NCBI RefSeq assembly: GCF_020497125.1
Contig: NC_059081.1
Location: forward strand, 63,384,768 to 63,448,767
Source of the DNA: Mauremys mutica
Lineage: Eukaryota > Chordata > Testudines > Geoemydidae
Length of the DNA stretch: 64,000 nucleotides
Direction of reading: 5' to 3'
The notes beneath the pieces are model-generated. The model searched no databases and was not told the DNA's origin. It was given only the letters and a program-made list of their open reading frames with translations. Both the position numbers and the translations under genes were made by a program. This document shows positions 23,710-34,525 of this stretch, piece by piece (within the stretch, counting starts at the first letter, position 1; every line of letters starts with the position of its first letter).

Positions 23710-25360
23710 CCATAGACCTGGACCTGATCTTGAGTGCTCCACCTTGGATTAGCCTGTGATTGATATGCTAAGGTGCCTGGGCTGGTTAATTATAGGTTGG
23801 TTAATTAAAGCTGGGCAGCAACCCCACAATCTGCTGCATTGGCAAAGAGATGGCCCCAGGGTGCATGATGTGGTCATGCTCTCTCACGTTTCTGGTCAGT
23901 TCTGTACTGATCTCTCAGAAAGACCTAGTTTCAAATCTAAGAATTTTATAAAAGGAAACTGGCCATTTATGGAACCCCTCTCTCTCAGCGAGTAAAAGCC
24001 TTTTCCTTAAAGAGCAATACTGCTTCCAACATAGCCAAGGTGCCAAGGCTTTGGAAGAACAGGTTCTCTCTCACTGGGGACTCCCAACAAGGGTAGAATT
24101 CGACCAAGAAAGCCACTTTGGGGGAAATGGTCTTTGAAATTCTTTACCATGTTAGAAATTCCCAGCTATAATTCCACATCCCACCCCACCCACAGTCATC
24201 TGGTGGAACAAACAAATCAAACCATCAAACTGATGTTAAGAAAGCCAGTACGTACCCATGGAAAAATTACCACATTTTAATTCCCATAATTTTAAATGGC
24301 TCTTAGAGCAAGCCCTGCATTTTCAACCAGTTAATCACTTTCAAAGCGATGACTAGACACAACATGAAATTGCCAAAACATCAAATATGGCAAACCATTA
24401 CCTTCCAAATAAAAGGAATTACAACAGACGCATACAATCAATTCTCGCATGATATGGGTAATGACCAAAATGTGAGTAAGTTTTATCACGCTAATCAATT
24501 AAAGTTGTACGAGGAAAAAGATTGGTCCCTGCAGGCGTCCTGCAGTAGCCAGCGATGAATCCCAAATCATGGCTGGGGCTGCTCCTCCTAATCAACAATC
24601 TCGATAGCGTGAGAGAATAATTGGGATTATTAGGTGTTGCTATGGTTAGGACCTTTTTTTTTATTACTGTGAAGCCTAGCTTGATTTAGTGATGCTAAGT
24701 CTGTGTTTTAGCTAAAATAATGCAGGCCTGGGAAGTGAACCCCAGTTCCTGAATTCTGCGCTCTCTTTCTGAGAGGTAAACAAGAAACCACAACAGTACA
24801 GGTACTCTGCAGTATTGCAAAAGTAATTCTGCATTTAGGTGGTTGGGGGCATTTGGCAACATAGTAACCAGGCAGACAGGTAGTTAGATCACACTGACGT
24901 ATAGGAATTGTTAAGAAATTATTGATGAACATTATTAATATTAATTACTGGAAGATTAATTATGGATACCCAGAATGCGACATATGGATGATAGACAAGT
25001 ATAAACTATTATGGTCATGGAAGGTGACTTGATGTGTTCGTATAGCTGGATTGTTACATAAAAGAGGCATATAAAATATCCGGTCTAGTTCTCTAAATGT
25101 GGGTTCATCAGGTCCCCGCAATGTTGTAAACTGAATCAGGACCAACTGTCTGATGTGTTTCACTGACTTCATCTCCAGAAGGTTGTGCGTATGCATAAGC
25201 TTAGATTGCAAGGATGGACAATACAGGAAACCACTTTACTGTACTTAAATTATACTTTTATATATTAATTTCTCTGTCATTTCAATTACATTTGTTTGTA
25301 TTAACTAAACCTCAGAGTTTCTTTGTGTTTTTCGCCAATTTCATCTTCTTAATTAACTCT
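23710..25360. other. Intronic stretch, nothing recognised
   Basis: AT-rich intron with short open frames and no family match. A possible MIR-like head (gaaccccagttcctgaat, near 24738) is too short to call. Confidence 0.35.
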
Positions 25361-25369
25361 AAGCAGCTG

Positions 25370-26190
25370 TCTGAATAAAGAACCTGTTATCTGTGACAAG
25401 TGTGTGTTACAATTATCAATCAGGCTACAGAGGAGATGTGATGTAAGGCCCAGATGATCAAAGGACCACACTGAAAGATGCCAAACAAGAATGGATTTGG
25501 CGGACAATACATGTGAAGTGGATTTCCTGGGAAAAACACTAAGGAGAGGTTAATGCTAATTCCCCACTTCTGGTAATGCAAAAACCCTGCCTTTTGAAGC
25601 TACGCCTGGAGGGGAGGACCTTTGTCTACTGATTATCTGTTCCTGGAATCTCAAGATCAAAAGGCCCGAGCTATATAAAGGAAAGACTAACCTCTTCCAT
25701 GGGGGTGTGAGTTCTGAGCTAAGGCTGTTATGAAACTGTCACCACAGGAGAAAAAAAAAACCTTTCGTGGGGTTTGAAGGACTGACTCCCACCAGACCTC
25801 AAGACTGGAGTTGGGCTGATCTCTGGTGTGCTTATTAGCAAGCCTGCAGGGTCTTTTATTTAATTTGTTTTCTCTGCAGTGCTTTCACTGTAAGAATAAA
25901 TGTGCTTGCTTAGAAAGAACTGTGAGATAATTCATAACTGCTGGAAATTCCAGCTCTTCATAGCCCCTAGGATGAAAGCAGCATGCAGACGCTGGCCTGT
26001 TTAGGCAGTCTGGCTTGCTGGGAATATCAGAGTGTCGGCTGGGAACTATGCAGGCTGGAAAACCCCCAATCATAGGAAGGAGAGAGATGTGGGTCTCTAC
26101 ATAAGAAAGACAATAGCTAAGGAGCAATGAGCCTAGAGTGGCTGCCCTTGGTAGACCAGCAAGGGGAAATACACAATGCAGTGTCCCTGA
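25370..26190 (+). mobile_element. Possible solo LTR
   Basis: It has a promoter-like tatataaagg at 25673-25682, about 210 bp before an AATAAA (25894-25899), and no coding content. This is the order expected of a retroviral-type LTR. Ends and target duplication were not found, so the call is tentative. Confidence 0.35.
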
Positions 26191-26479
26191 ACTGTGACAC
26201 TAACCAAGACACAGAGATTGAGTGACTCCCTCCCTGTCACCACAAAGACATATCCTAAGATCATACCATGAACAAATGTGGCTCAAGCCTGTTTTAGATG
26301 GACCGGCCTTAAAAAGACAACTGAGAAGGGTGGAGTGCACGTGAATAATAAACCAAGGAAAATAACCAGGAGCCAAGCTCACACTCCACTCTAATGAAGT
26401 TAATAAATCATAGCACTGGAGAAATGTATGAACTCTCACTTCAGATGACTCAGCACACAGAGATGCATTATTGCTCGTA

Positions 26480-26640
26480 TTACTGTTAGAGCTTGGTGAA
26501 ATTTTTCAACTGAAGCTTTTGCAGCAAAAAAAACAAACCCACAGATCTGGCAACATCAAAATGTTTTGAAAATTCAGATCATTGTTTAGAAAAAAAAAAT
26601 TTTAAACCCTAATTTTTTTTTTGTCAGATCTTATTCTTTG
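26480..26640. repeat. AT-rich ancient repeat of the 'aaacattt/ttcaactgaa' type
   Basis: It is a mix of short words (gaaatttttcaact, aaatgttttgaaaattc) shared with stretches at 27900-28100, 46448-46800, 47810-48060, 50385-50720 and 57225-57660. The seven or so copies are related in style, but too decayed to delimit by eye. Confidence 0.4.
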
Positions 26641-28180
26641 TTCCCATCTCCTGACGTACACGATCAGCTGAGTAGCACAGGCTTGAAAAAAGTTTTAATG
26701 TCTCCTTGCTTTTTGATGCATATTATAAAGTAGGCTCCTATATGAATGAAGCACTCTGTCAGGTGTTTACCTTCTGCTGGAGGTATCCGCCGGAGAGCAG
26801 ATGCGCTGAGGCCAGAGAGGAACAGCGTTTAAATCACCAGGGCTGTCCTTACAGAATGAATCACTTGGCAGTGGAGCTCACCTTGGCCAGCTTGTCAAGG
26901 AAGGAATGGGGACTGACAGCCAGGATGATAAATAGGCAGGATCACCTGCCCAGATTCATGAGGGAAAGTGGGAAGGGGGAACGCATGGAAGGAACAAACT
27001 GCACTGATCTCAAGAACTCCTACCATCCGCTCACGTAACTGTATATAACCCCTGGAGTACCCCAGCTGGTATGCATCAGGGAGCATGACATTTTACCCTA
27101 ACATTCACTGGGCTGTGCATAAACTCGCAAGGACTCTACAAAGCACAGGAGTGAATATGGCTACACACATGCCACTTTCGTGGTCGCAAGGTGAACACCC
27201 ATAGGGCTGATTTATGCTGCAGCATGTCAGTTGATCACACATGAAAGACAGGGAATACGGGCTCTAACCAATTAACCAAAAATGGTGGCCTGGAATGAAG
27301 AGCTGAATAAAAAAATCGCTAGAGGTCCTATATATACCAGCTTTACACAGATTGACCGCAGAGGAGTTACTCGTCTTAGAACAGCATGAGCAGGAGGAGA
27401 ATCAGGCCCTAAGTCTGCCCTCGGATCAACCTACTATCTTGAATACAGTCGTTATCTCAGAGCAGTACTTGGCATATACCCTCATGTGGTGTTTAGATGT
27501 GCTTGTAATTATTAGAACTGGAAGGCTGAGTGAGAGTTACAGAACGTGCAGCAGCAGCTTGGTAAAGGGGTTTCCACTGTAAAAATAAAGTCCTGTTGAA
27601 GTTGTTAGTACCTTGGTTGATACAACATCTCATCCTCTCCTTTACCCACCCATTCCTGGCCACGCCCACCTGACTGCTTAGTCCCTACATCCCAAGCCCT
27701 AAAAAGTAGTTACATGATTAAATTTGGTCTCCCCTCTGAACAAGCTGTGTGATGCATTATGGGAGTCACATGGCTCAGGTGCATCATGGGAGATGTAGTC
27801 TGGCCAGAAAGCCCAGCCCGCACTAGAAAATGGGGACAACAAGCAGCTGAACCACATGTCCTATCAGGCAATACAGCACCCTAGGAAGAAGCAGTTTAAT
27901 ACTTAACTGACACGGAATGAATGATTTCAAGTCAGTTCATTCAAACCAGAGCTTTAATGTTTTGATTCAGAAATACAGAAACCTTAGCTGCGATCAAAAA
28001 TGCTGAAACAAAAATGTTTCACCATTTTCAAATTGAAAAACCTGAATTTCCCATGAGATAGAAATTCCAATTTTTGTTCAGCTCGATTCAATATGTTTTG
28101 TATGGACTGTTTATAGCGATCCTAAGCAAACTATTTTAGAAGTCATTCTTGGAATTGGTGTGTGGGAAGCAGCTGCGATG
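26641..28180. other. Intronic stretch with minor old repeat fragments
   Basis: A gcatcatgggagatgtagtc phrase near 27781 is a common vertebrate repeat word. 27900-28100 belongs to the AT-rich group named at 26480. No exon is seen. Confidence 0.35.
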
Positions 28181-28837
28181 TACTTTATCAAAAATGTGTT
28201 AGTTTAGAACATAAATAAATAAATATAACAGTAATTGAGCATGCAGAATGCAGCGCTGGCATGGAAACCAGTGAGTGCTGTGTGCTCCTCTCTTCGGTAC
28301 TTTCTTTTCCTTGAGCTGCCAATTGAGATTTGAATATTATCATGATCGGAACGTACAGATATTGAATTATCAGCAAGACCATGGCAGTGGTGGCTGAAGC
28401 ACCCACTGCCATGCAAAGCAAATATACAGATAAAAGGCCCACGCAAAGCAAACAGTGACTGAAGAGGAAGTAATTTACAGAAAGGTTGTCAGTAATGGTA
28501 TCATAGCAGTTGGTGATTGAAAAGGCCTAGTTGGTCACCGCATCCCTCCCTTTGCAGAGGCAGGCTGCAAGTCTATACGAAAGGGCTACTGAACTCAGCA
28601 GAAAGAGTGAAAAGTAGCTTGAAACTAATAATCCCGAAATACTAGAAGATTTTTTTTTTTTAAATCACGAGGGACTCCACATTTTCAAAACGAAAAGCTC
28701 TGATAAGGAGAAATGTGCTAGGAGATCACCATATCGAATTCACCTTCAGCCCATCCTTATTCTCCATGGTAGGATTAGCCCATAGTCCCTAGGCCAGTGG
28801 CAGATTTCTGAAGGTATTTCAAGGGAGTTAGACACCA

Positions 28838-29572
28838 AATTCAGCTCTCGGTAGGCCCACTGAAGTCATAAGATGAATGTGACACATCATGCTTAATGTC
28901 TCTGTTCATTCAGCATTAGCACTTGGGAAAACAGCTCTGCTCTCTAATTACCCTCCGCATCATCTGCTGCTGTAAATAAAACCCGATAGCTTTCCAGACC
29001 TTCACAAATCTGGCCCCTTGCCTCTGAATCAATCAAAATGGAGCCCTGAACATTCCAGGGGGACTGGCGTGTCTAACCTCTTAGGAGCCTTTGAAAATCT
29101 TAGCCTATGTTTCTAAAGTACCTTCCATTCAGACATCTCAAAGACTATTACACACAAGAACGTATTGCACCGCACAGAGCCCCGGGGAGTTAATGAGTAT
29201 TACACCTAATGTGTTTTGATGTAGTGAAGCCGGCACAGGAGGTTAAATGGTTTGACCAAGCTCACGTAGATAGACATGCCTATGTCAGAGCGAGGGATAG
29301 AACCTGGGCGTATCCAATCAAGCATCTCCTATCAGTGCGTCTTAATAGATTAGTTCAAAGCTTTAGCAGATGATGGCAAGCAGGGCTGCACCCTGAAAGC
29401 TGCCAAGGAGATCTGGAAAGCGAAACGTTTTTGTTTACAGCAACAGGTGATGTGGAGGGTACTTAGCGAACAGAGCTGCTTTCCCAAGTGCTAATGCTGA
29501 ATGAACAGAGACATTAAACATGACATGTCAAATTCATCCGATGACTTCAGTGGGCATGCCCCAGAGCTAGAT
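28838..29572. repeat. Long inverted repeat (foldback), arms about 145 bp
   Basis: The left arm is about 28838-28985 and the right arm about 29433-29572. In opposite orientation they share cccactgaagtcat, aatgtctctgttcattcagc, attagcacttgggaaa and cagctctg, with mismatches. The spacer of about 450 bp includes a MIR-like piece. Transcribed with the gene, this could form a long imperfect hairpin. Confidence 0.8.
29205..29315 (+). repeat. MIR-like SINE fragment inside the foldback spacer
   Basis: caggaggttaaatggtttgaccaagctcacgtag followed by gggatagaacctggg matches the MIR core layout (gaggttaa..acttgcccaaggtcac..gaacc). Confidence 0.6.
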
Positions 29573-29579
29573 TTGGCCC

Positions 29580-30910
29580 AGGGTATTTCCCCTCTGGAAC
29601 ACTCTTCGTTCATAAGAAAAAGCAGCCTGTTTGCTCCTGAAAAGAGTCGTGCTACTTTGAGAGCGTAACCAGAGATGGGAGAAACTCATGATGTTTTGTG
29701 TTTCATGAAATGTTTAGATATTTTTACATAAATAAATAAATAAAAAAGCCCAAACTCTCCCCCTGTAACGTAACCCTCCTTTCCATTTCTCCCTTACCAG
29801 GGAAATTATTGCCTGAGTTTGAAAATCAAATAGTAGCTCAATCGCTGCTTTGCAACGAGCCCTGTTTATGGAGCAGCGAGCGCTGCCCCCGAGCAGCTCA
29901 GAAAACAGACGGGCTTCGAGTCCATCTGCCTCCCAGTTTCCCCCTGTTGGGGGCGGGGCCATACCCTACACCAGCCCCAGACTCTGTGCAGCATGTTCCT
30001 CCAGCTCTCTGATGGGGGCAGAACGAAGGCGGTGACCCGTGATGTTGTACCCACTGGCACCGGTCCTGAGTTTTGCCCTATGTTTTTAAGGGCTTGATCC
30101 AGTTTTTACATTGACTTCAGTGGGCCTTGGATCAGGTCCTCACTTAGGAACTCAGGGTACCATGCTGATGCAGGGCCATATAAATATCTAACTAGCTAGA
30201 TGGATTGAAAACCTCTTCAAAGCAGGTATTACCTGCATCTCCAGAGAAACATTTCGTTTCTATTCCCCTCTCCTGCAAGTCCTGAGACACACCCCAATCT
30301 AAGTGCACGGACTAAGCTGCCTCCCTTGAGCACAGAAATGAAGTGGGTGAAATGTTTCCTTATCGGAGGCAGAGCTACCAGGGCACAGAAAGAAACACTG
30401 TAATGCTGGGAGAACATTATGTAACACCCACCCTTCAACGTAATACCCTGTCCCCTGGAGTGGTGGCTGGGCCATATCTAGACGTCGATGAGCCTGCAAC
30501 AGCCTTGGCTAACAGAGCTGGATCTTTTAACTCAGGTAGGAAAGGCTTGTGTTGCATGAGGTCCTGGGTCAACCCCCACTGCTGCTGACCCACCGAGGGG
30601 CGTGGAGTGGAGTTACTTCTCCTGGAGATTTTGAGAGGACAGTAAAGAACGGTCCTGTGTATAAACAAGGTCTCTCTCTCTCTCGTTCAGTTCTCTTTGG
30701 TATGAAAAGAGAAGCCTTAGCTCCTCGTTACCGCACTGTGAACATTTAATCCAAGACACCTTATTGCACCTGTCTCACATTGCACTGCTTGTTTATCTAT
30801 TCACTGCAGATACTTGTTACAGGGAAACCTCCATTTACAGTGTCTTATGCCAGAATCACCACTTATTATCAGGGATGAAATGTCAGTGGTGAACCATCAA
30901 GCAACACAAT
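29580..30910. other. Intronic stretch, nothing recognised
   Basis: Open frames on both strands near 29800-30050 are shadows in a GC-richer patch. No family match is seen. Confidence 0.35.
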
Positions 30911-30914
30911 TAAT

Positions 30915-31110
30915 AGACTCAGATTTTTAAGGCCAGAAGGGACCACTGTGGTCCATCTGCATAACAGAGGCCAGGGAACCTCACCCAGTAATTTCTGTAT
31001 CCAGCCCATAACATCTGGTTGATCTATAGTACAGCTAATAGAAAGACAGAGTCTGCAAGTACTGGAAAATCCACAACATCACTAGATAAGCTGTTCCAAA
31101 GATTAATGAC
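30915..31110 (-). mobile_element. CR1/L3-like LINE 3' fragment
   Basis: tagactcagatttttaaggccagaagggaccac is the reverse complement of the tail at 31880-31915. The element continues through aacctcacccagtaatttctgta. Confidence 0.6.
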
Positions 31111-31489
31111 CTTCACTGTTCGGTTCTGAGATGAACCCAGAACAAGAAAGACAAGGAATGGGGGAGCTGTTTAGGCTTGGATCAGCTGTGGAGAACATGA
31201 GTTTCAGTCTCCTAAATATCCTTTTTTGTCCTTCATGAATTCCCTTTTCAGAGCCCCGCCCTCAACCCCTCTGTCAATTTCAATTTCCCCCATTTCAGAA
31301 AAGTTAAATACTGAAATACAAAATGAAGTTAACCTCAGATCTCTTTACAGACCAAACAGAGAACACACTTCAGTGTGAAAGCAAAAGGAACCAGACAAGG
31401 GGCCTTATCTGCAGTGACTGTTTATAGAGGGGATGGTATGATGAGGTTGCCTACAATGGCACATGTCCCATCTGTGACTGCTATTAGCA

Positions 31490-31915
31490 AATATCTCCAG
31501 TGGCCAGAGATGGGACACTAGCTGGGGAGAGCTCTGTGTTACTACAGAGAATTCTTTCCCAGTTGTCTGGTTGGTGGGTCTTGCTGACATGCTCAGGGTC
31601 TAACTGATCGTCATATTTGGGGTCGGGAAGGAATTTTACTCTAGGTCAGATTGACAGACTCTGGGGACGGAGGGGGGGATTTCACCTTCCTCTGCAGCAT
31701 GTAGAATGGGTCACTTGATGGAATGAACTAGAATAAATGGCGAATTCTCTGTATCTTGAAGTCTTTAAAATGATGCATTGAGGATGTCAGTAACACAGAC
31801 ACAGGTTATGGGCCTATTACAAGAGTAGGTGGGTGAGATTTCATGGCTTGCAATGTGCAGGAGGTCAGAGTAGATGATCATGATGGTCCCTTCTGTCTTT
31901 AAAGTCTATGAGTAA
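31490..31915 (+). mobile_element. CR1/L3-like LINE 3' end
   Basis: It has the same ordered blocks as 8655-9035 and ends ggtcccttctgtctttaaagtctatgagt. The opposite-strand copy at 30915 lies only about 380 bp away. Confidence 0.65.
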
Positions 31916-32399
31916 TGCAAGACTAGGAGAACGCAAATCCCAGCGTAAGAAGTTCAACTTGAGGATGGCTGTTGAAGAGACCCAGTGCAGTAAGTAGCCT
32001 CCTGCCATTTCTCTTCTGAGGCTTGTGGTCAATCCCCAGTTCTGGACACAGGGATGAATTCTGCTCAGTTATACTGGTTTAAATCTGGAGTAACACCATT
32101 GACAGGAGCAGATTTACACTGATGGGACTCAGTAAAATTTGGCTTGATCTCTCTGCAAATTCATAGATCCTTCTTGAATGGATAATAATGGCCAATGGAC
32201 TGATATATGAAATGAGCTAACAACATGAACACACACAAATGTAACGGCTGAAGAATCTGAGCACAGGAGATTCACCTCTCTCTGGAGTATGGAGAGGACC
32301 CATCATCTCTTATTTTAATTTATATAGAGGTTTTTCTGTGGTGCTCCCCATCACACTATGTTTAGCTTGCAATTAAGCGCTTCACATATTGGCTTTGCC

Positions 32400-32515
32400 C
32401 TCACAACCACCCTGGATGTAGGGATGTATTATTATCCACATTTCAGAGTCAGGAGATGGAGGAGTTAAGTGACTTGCCTAAGGTTGTAAAGGAAGTCAGT
32501 GGCAGAGCTGTGCCG
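32400..32515 (+). repeat. MIR-like SINE fragment
   Basis: attatccacatttcagagtcaggagatggaggagttaagtgacttgcctaaggttgtaaaggaagtcagtggcag follows the MIR core order. Confidence 0.75.
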
Positions 32516-32732
32516 CCTGATGGAGTTCACCAGTGGTGCCCAACACAATCAACTTCCTGTAACTACTGGTGACAATAGATTATTGCTGGACATAGGTCCT
32601 TCCTGTCTTTTTTTTGTTTGTTTGTGTCTCGTGATGAAACAGAGCAATGGGGATAGTAAAATAGCAGAATCCTCTCCCTCCGAGAAGCCTGATGAAAAGA
32701 TGCAAGGAACAGAAGAGTCCCATATACCTTAC

Positions 32733-32886
32733 CCCAGCCTATCAAGGTGAAGCCCCACAGGTATTTGGTATCCGAAAAGAAAGCCACAAAGATTAGGCTG
32801 TGCAGGTAGAGGCCTTCAACCAGGATCCAGTAGTAGTTGGTGGCCAAGAAGTAAATAAACATCACAACCGCAATCTTGCACCCCGC
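32733..32886 (-). CDS. PTH2R: PTH2R exon 7: TM3 and second intracellular loop
   Basis: This exon is 154 bp, with acceptor ctcgacag and donor gtaagg. It starts in phase 0 and ends in phase 1 after the Trp of IGW. It encodes [20 protein letters not shown], then [13 protein letters not shown], then [18 protein letters not shown]. It contains the TM3 cysteine that pairs with the second extracellular loop, the NYYW and EGLYLH motifs that define class B receptors, and the start of TM4. [14 protein letters not shown] is the strongest single PTH2R discriminator, as PTH1R reads differently after AFFS. The next exon is 18.7 kb away. Confidence 0.97.
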
Positions 32887-33429
32887 CTGTCGAGGAACCC
32901 AAACAGAAAGCTAATGGGTTACCATTCCTGGATACAGCAACCATCCAAGAATCACCATTATGCTACTGAACCCATTGCACACGGCTCCTATTCTGACAAC
33001 TTTTCTTCATCTCTCTGTAAATAAGACACGTTAAAGGCAGCAAGGCCATCCTTAGCACAGTGTCAAGTCTGTGTAAAGTTAACAGCTCTCCTTGCTTTGT
33101 AAGGATCATCTGTGGATGCATTAGTGCTTGTGGAAGTGCAGAACGAACAGCATCCCTTTGAGACAGCTAGAGTGGGGGCGAGAGCTGTACAAGCTTCCCA
33201 CGCCGCTCTGTTACGGCAGCTTCATTATGATCTGCTAATGCAGTCCTGGGTCTCACTCGAGCAGAGAATGACAAGTGGCTCAGATTTTGCAAGGAGGCCA
33301 GCCAGGGTGACCCAAACAAACAAGCAAATGTGAGTCAGTCTGATCCCTATTAACAAAGAGAAGGATTCACAACAGAAACAGGCAGACAAGTATTGAAATC
33401 TGGGGAACAAATTTCAAAGATGCTTAAGT

Positions 33430-33806
33430 CAGAGGTTCTCAACCAGAGATATGTATACCCCTGGGGGCAGGCAGAGGTCTTCCAGGGGGTATATAAATAT
33501 CTAGACGAGTTAGCCTAGTTTTATAACAGGCTACATAAAAGGCATTAGCAAAGTCAGTACAATGTAAAATTTCATACAGACAGTGACTTGTTTAATACCG
33601 CTCTATACACTGAAATGTAAGTCCAATATTTATATTCCAACTGATTTATTTTTTAATTATACGGTAAAAATGAGAGTGTGCCGTGACACTTCTGTATTTT
33701 TAGATCTGATTTTGTAAGTTTCTGAGGGAGGTAAAACTTGGGGATATGCAAAACAAATCAGACTCCTGAAAGGGGTACAGAAGTCTGGAAAGGTTGAGAG
33801 CCACTG
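33430..33806. mobile_element. hAT-type DNA transposon with perfect 8 bp duplication
   Basis: The left end is cagaggttctcaacc, and the right end inverted is cagtggctctcaacc. The duplication gcttaagt lies at 33422-33429 and 33807-33814. It is 377 bp with no transposase. It sits in the 1452 bp intron between exons 6 and 7. Confidence 0.94.
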
Positions 33807-33852
33807 GCTTAAGTGACTTAGGAATCCAAGTCCCATTTTTAAAAGCATCAAG

Positions 33853-34029
33853 CAGTTAAGTGAAGATTTTAAAGGTATTTAGGCACCTAAAGATGAAGAT
33901 AGAGGCCTAGTGGGATTTTCACACGTGCCTCAGCACCTAATTCCCATTTGCACCTATGTACTTTTGAAAATCCCACCAGGCGCCTATCTTCACCTTTCAG
34001 CACCTAAATACCTTTAAAAATTTGGCCCT
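33853..34029. repeat. Palindromic MITE (hairpin)
   Basis: The left arm ttttaaaggtatttaggcacctaaag...gataga..gcct..tgggattttca is mirrored by tgaaaatcccaccaggcgcctatc...cacctaaatacctttaaaaat. The arms are about 65 bp with a loop of about 30-40 bp. Confidence 0.85.
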
Positions 34030-34338
34030 AGGAGCCAGAGTCTTACTGACAGTCAGTGAGGCCCAGATTCTCATAGGCCCCCAACTTCCATTGACATCAA
34101 TACCTTTGAGGAGCCGGGCCTCGGGATCTTAAGTCACTGTAAGAAAATGAGATTTTTGCCCATTGCATACTGAATTTTCAAGAGCCCTCTCCTCAGGATC
34201 AGCCTGATATTTTATACTGATTCATCACAGTAATCCCTCGCCACTCCGGAAGGAATACAGATTGTCCTAAAGGGGCATAACAAGTCAGAGAACCGTTGAC
34301 TAGCAGGCTGACTGTTTTCCCTGAGAGTCAATGCTTAC

Positions 34339-34525
34339 GTATTGTGACTTGTCAACTGCAGGTGCCACTACAGTGCTCCGGAGGTCACTCATCAGCAGGG
34401 AGTCCAGTTCTTTTACGCCTATGTGCGTATGCACAACTTTGTCCTTGATAAAGATGCTGGCAGCTCTTAGCATGAAAGAGACAAAGAGATGCATGTGGAT
34501 GCAATTCCTGGTGCAGTGCAGCCTC
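34339..34525 (-). CDS. PTH2R: PTH2R exon 6: TM2 and first extracellular loop
   Basis: This exon is 187 bp, with acceptor cccatag and donor gtaagc. One base completes Arg, then 62 codons follow and the exon ends in phase 0 after DKSQY. It encodes [20 protein letters not shown], covering the first intracellular loop and TM2 with the near-invariant HMHLF/FMLRA block, then [20 protein letters not shown] and a variable tail before VDKSQY. The first extracellular loop is the fastest-evolving part of PTH receptors. Here the stretch [11 protein letters not shown] has no close match to the mammalian residues I know, although length is nearly conserved. Sequence upstream of the acceptor stays open but is intron. 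Confidence 0.96.

Noticed and set aside
32563..32732. Continuation of the exon 7 frame past IGWG
   Set aside because: It follows a gtaagg donor, and the correct continuation FPAVFVGAW is found in exon 8.
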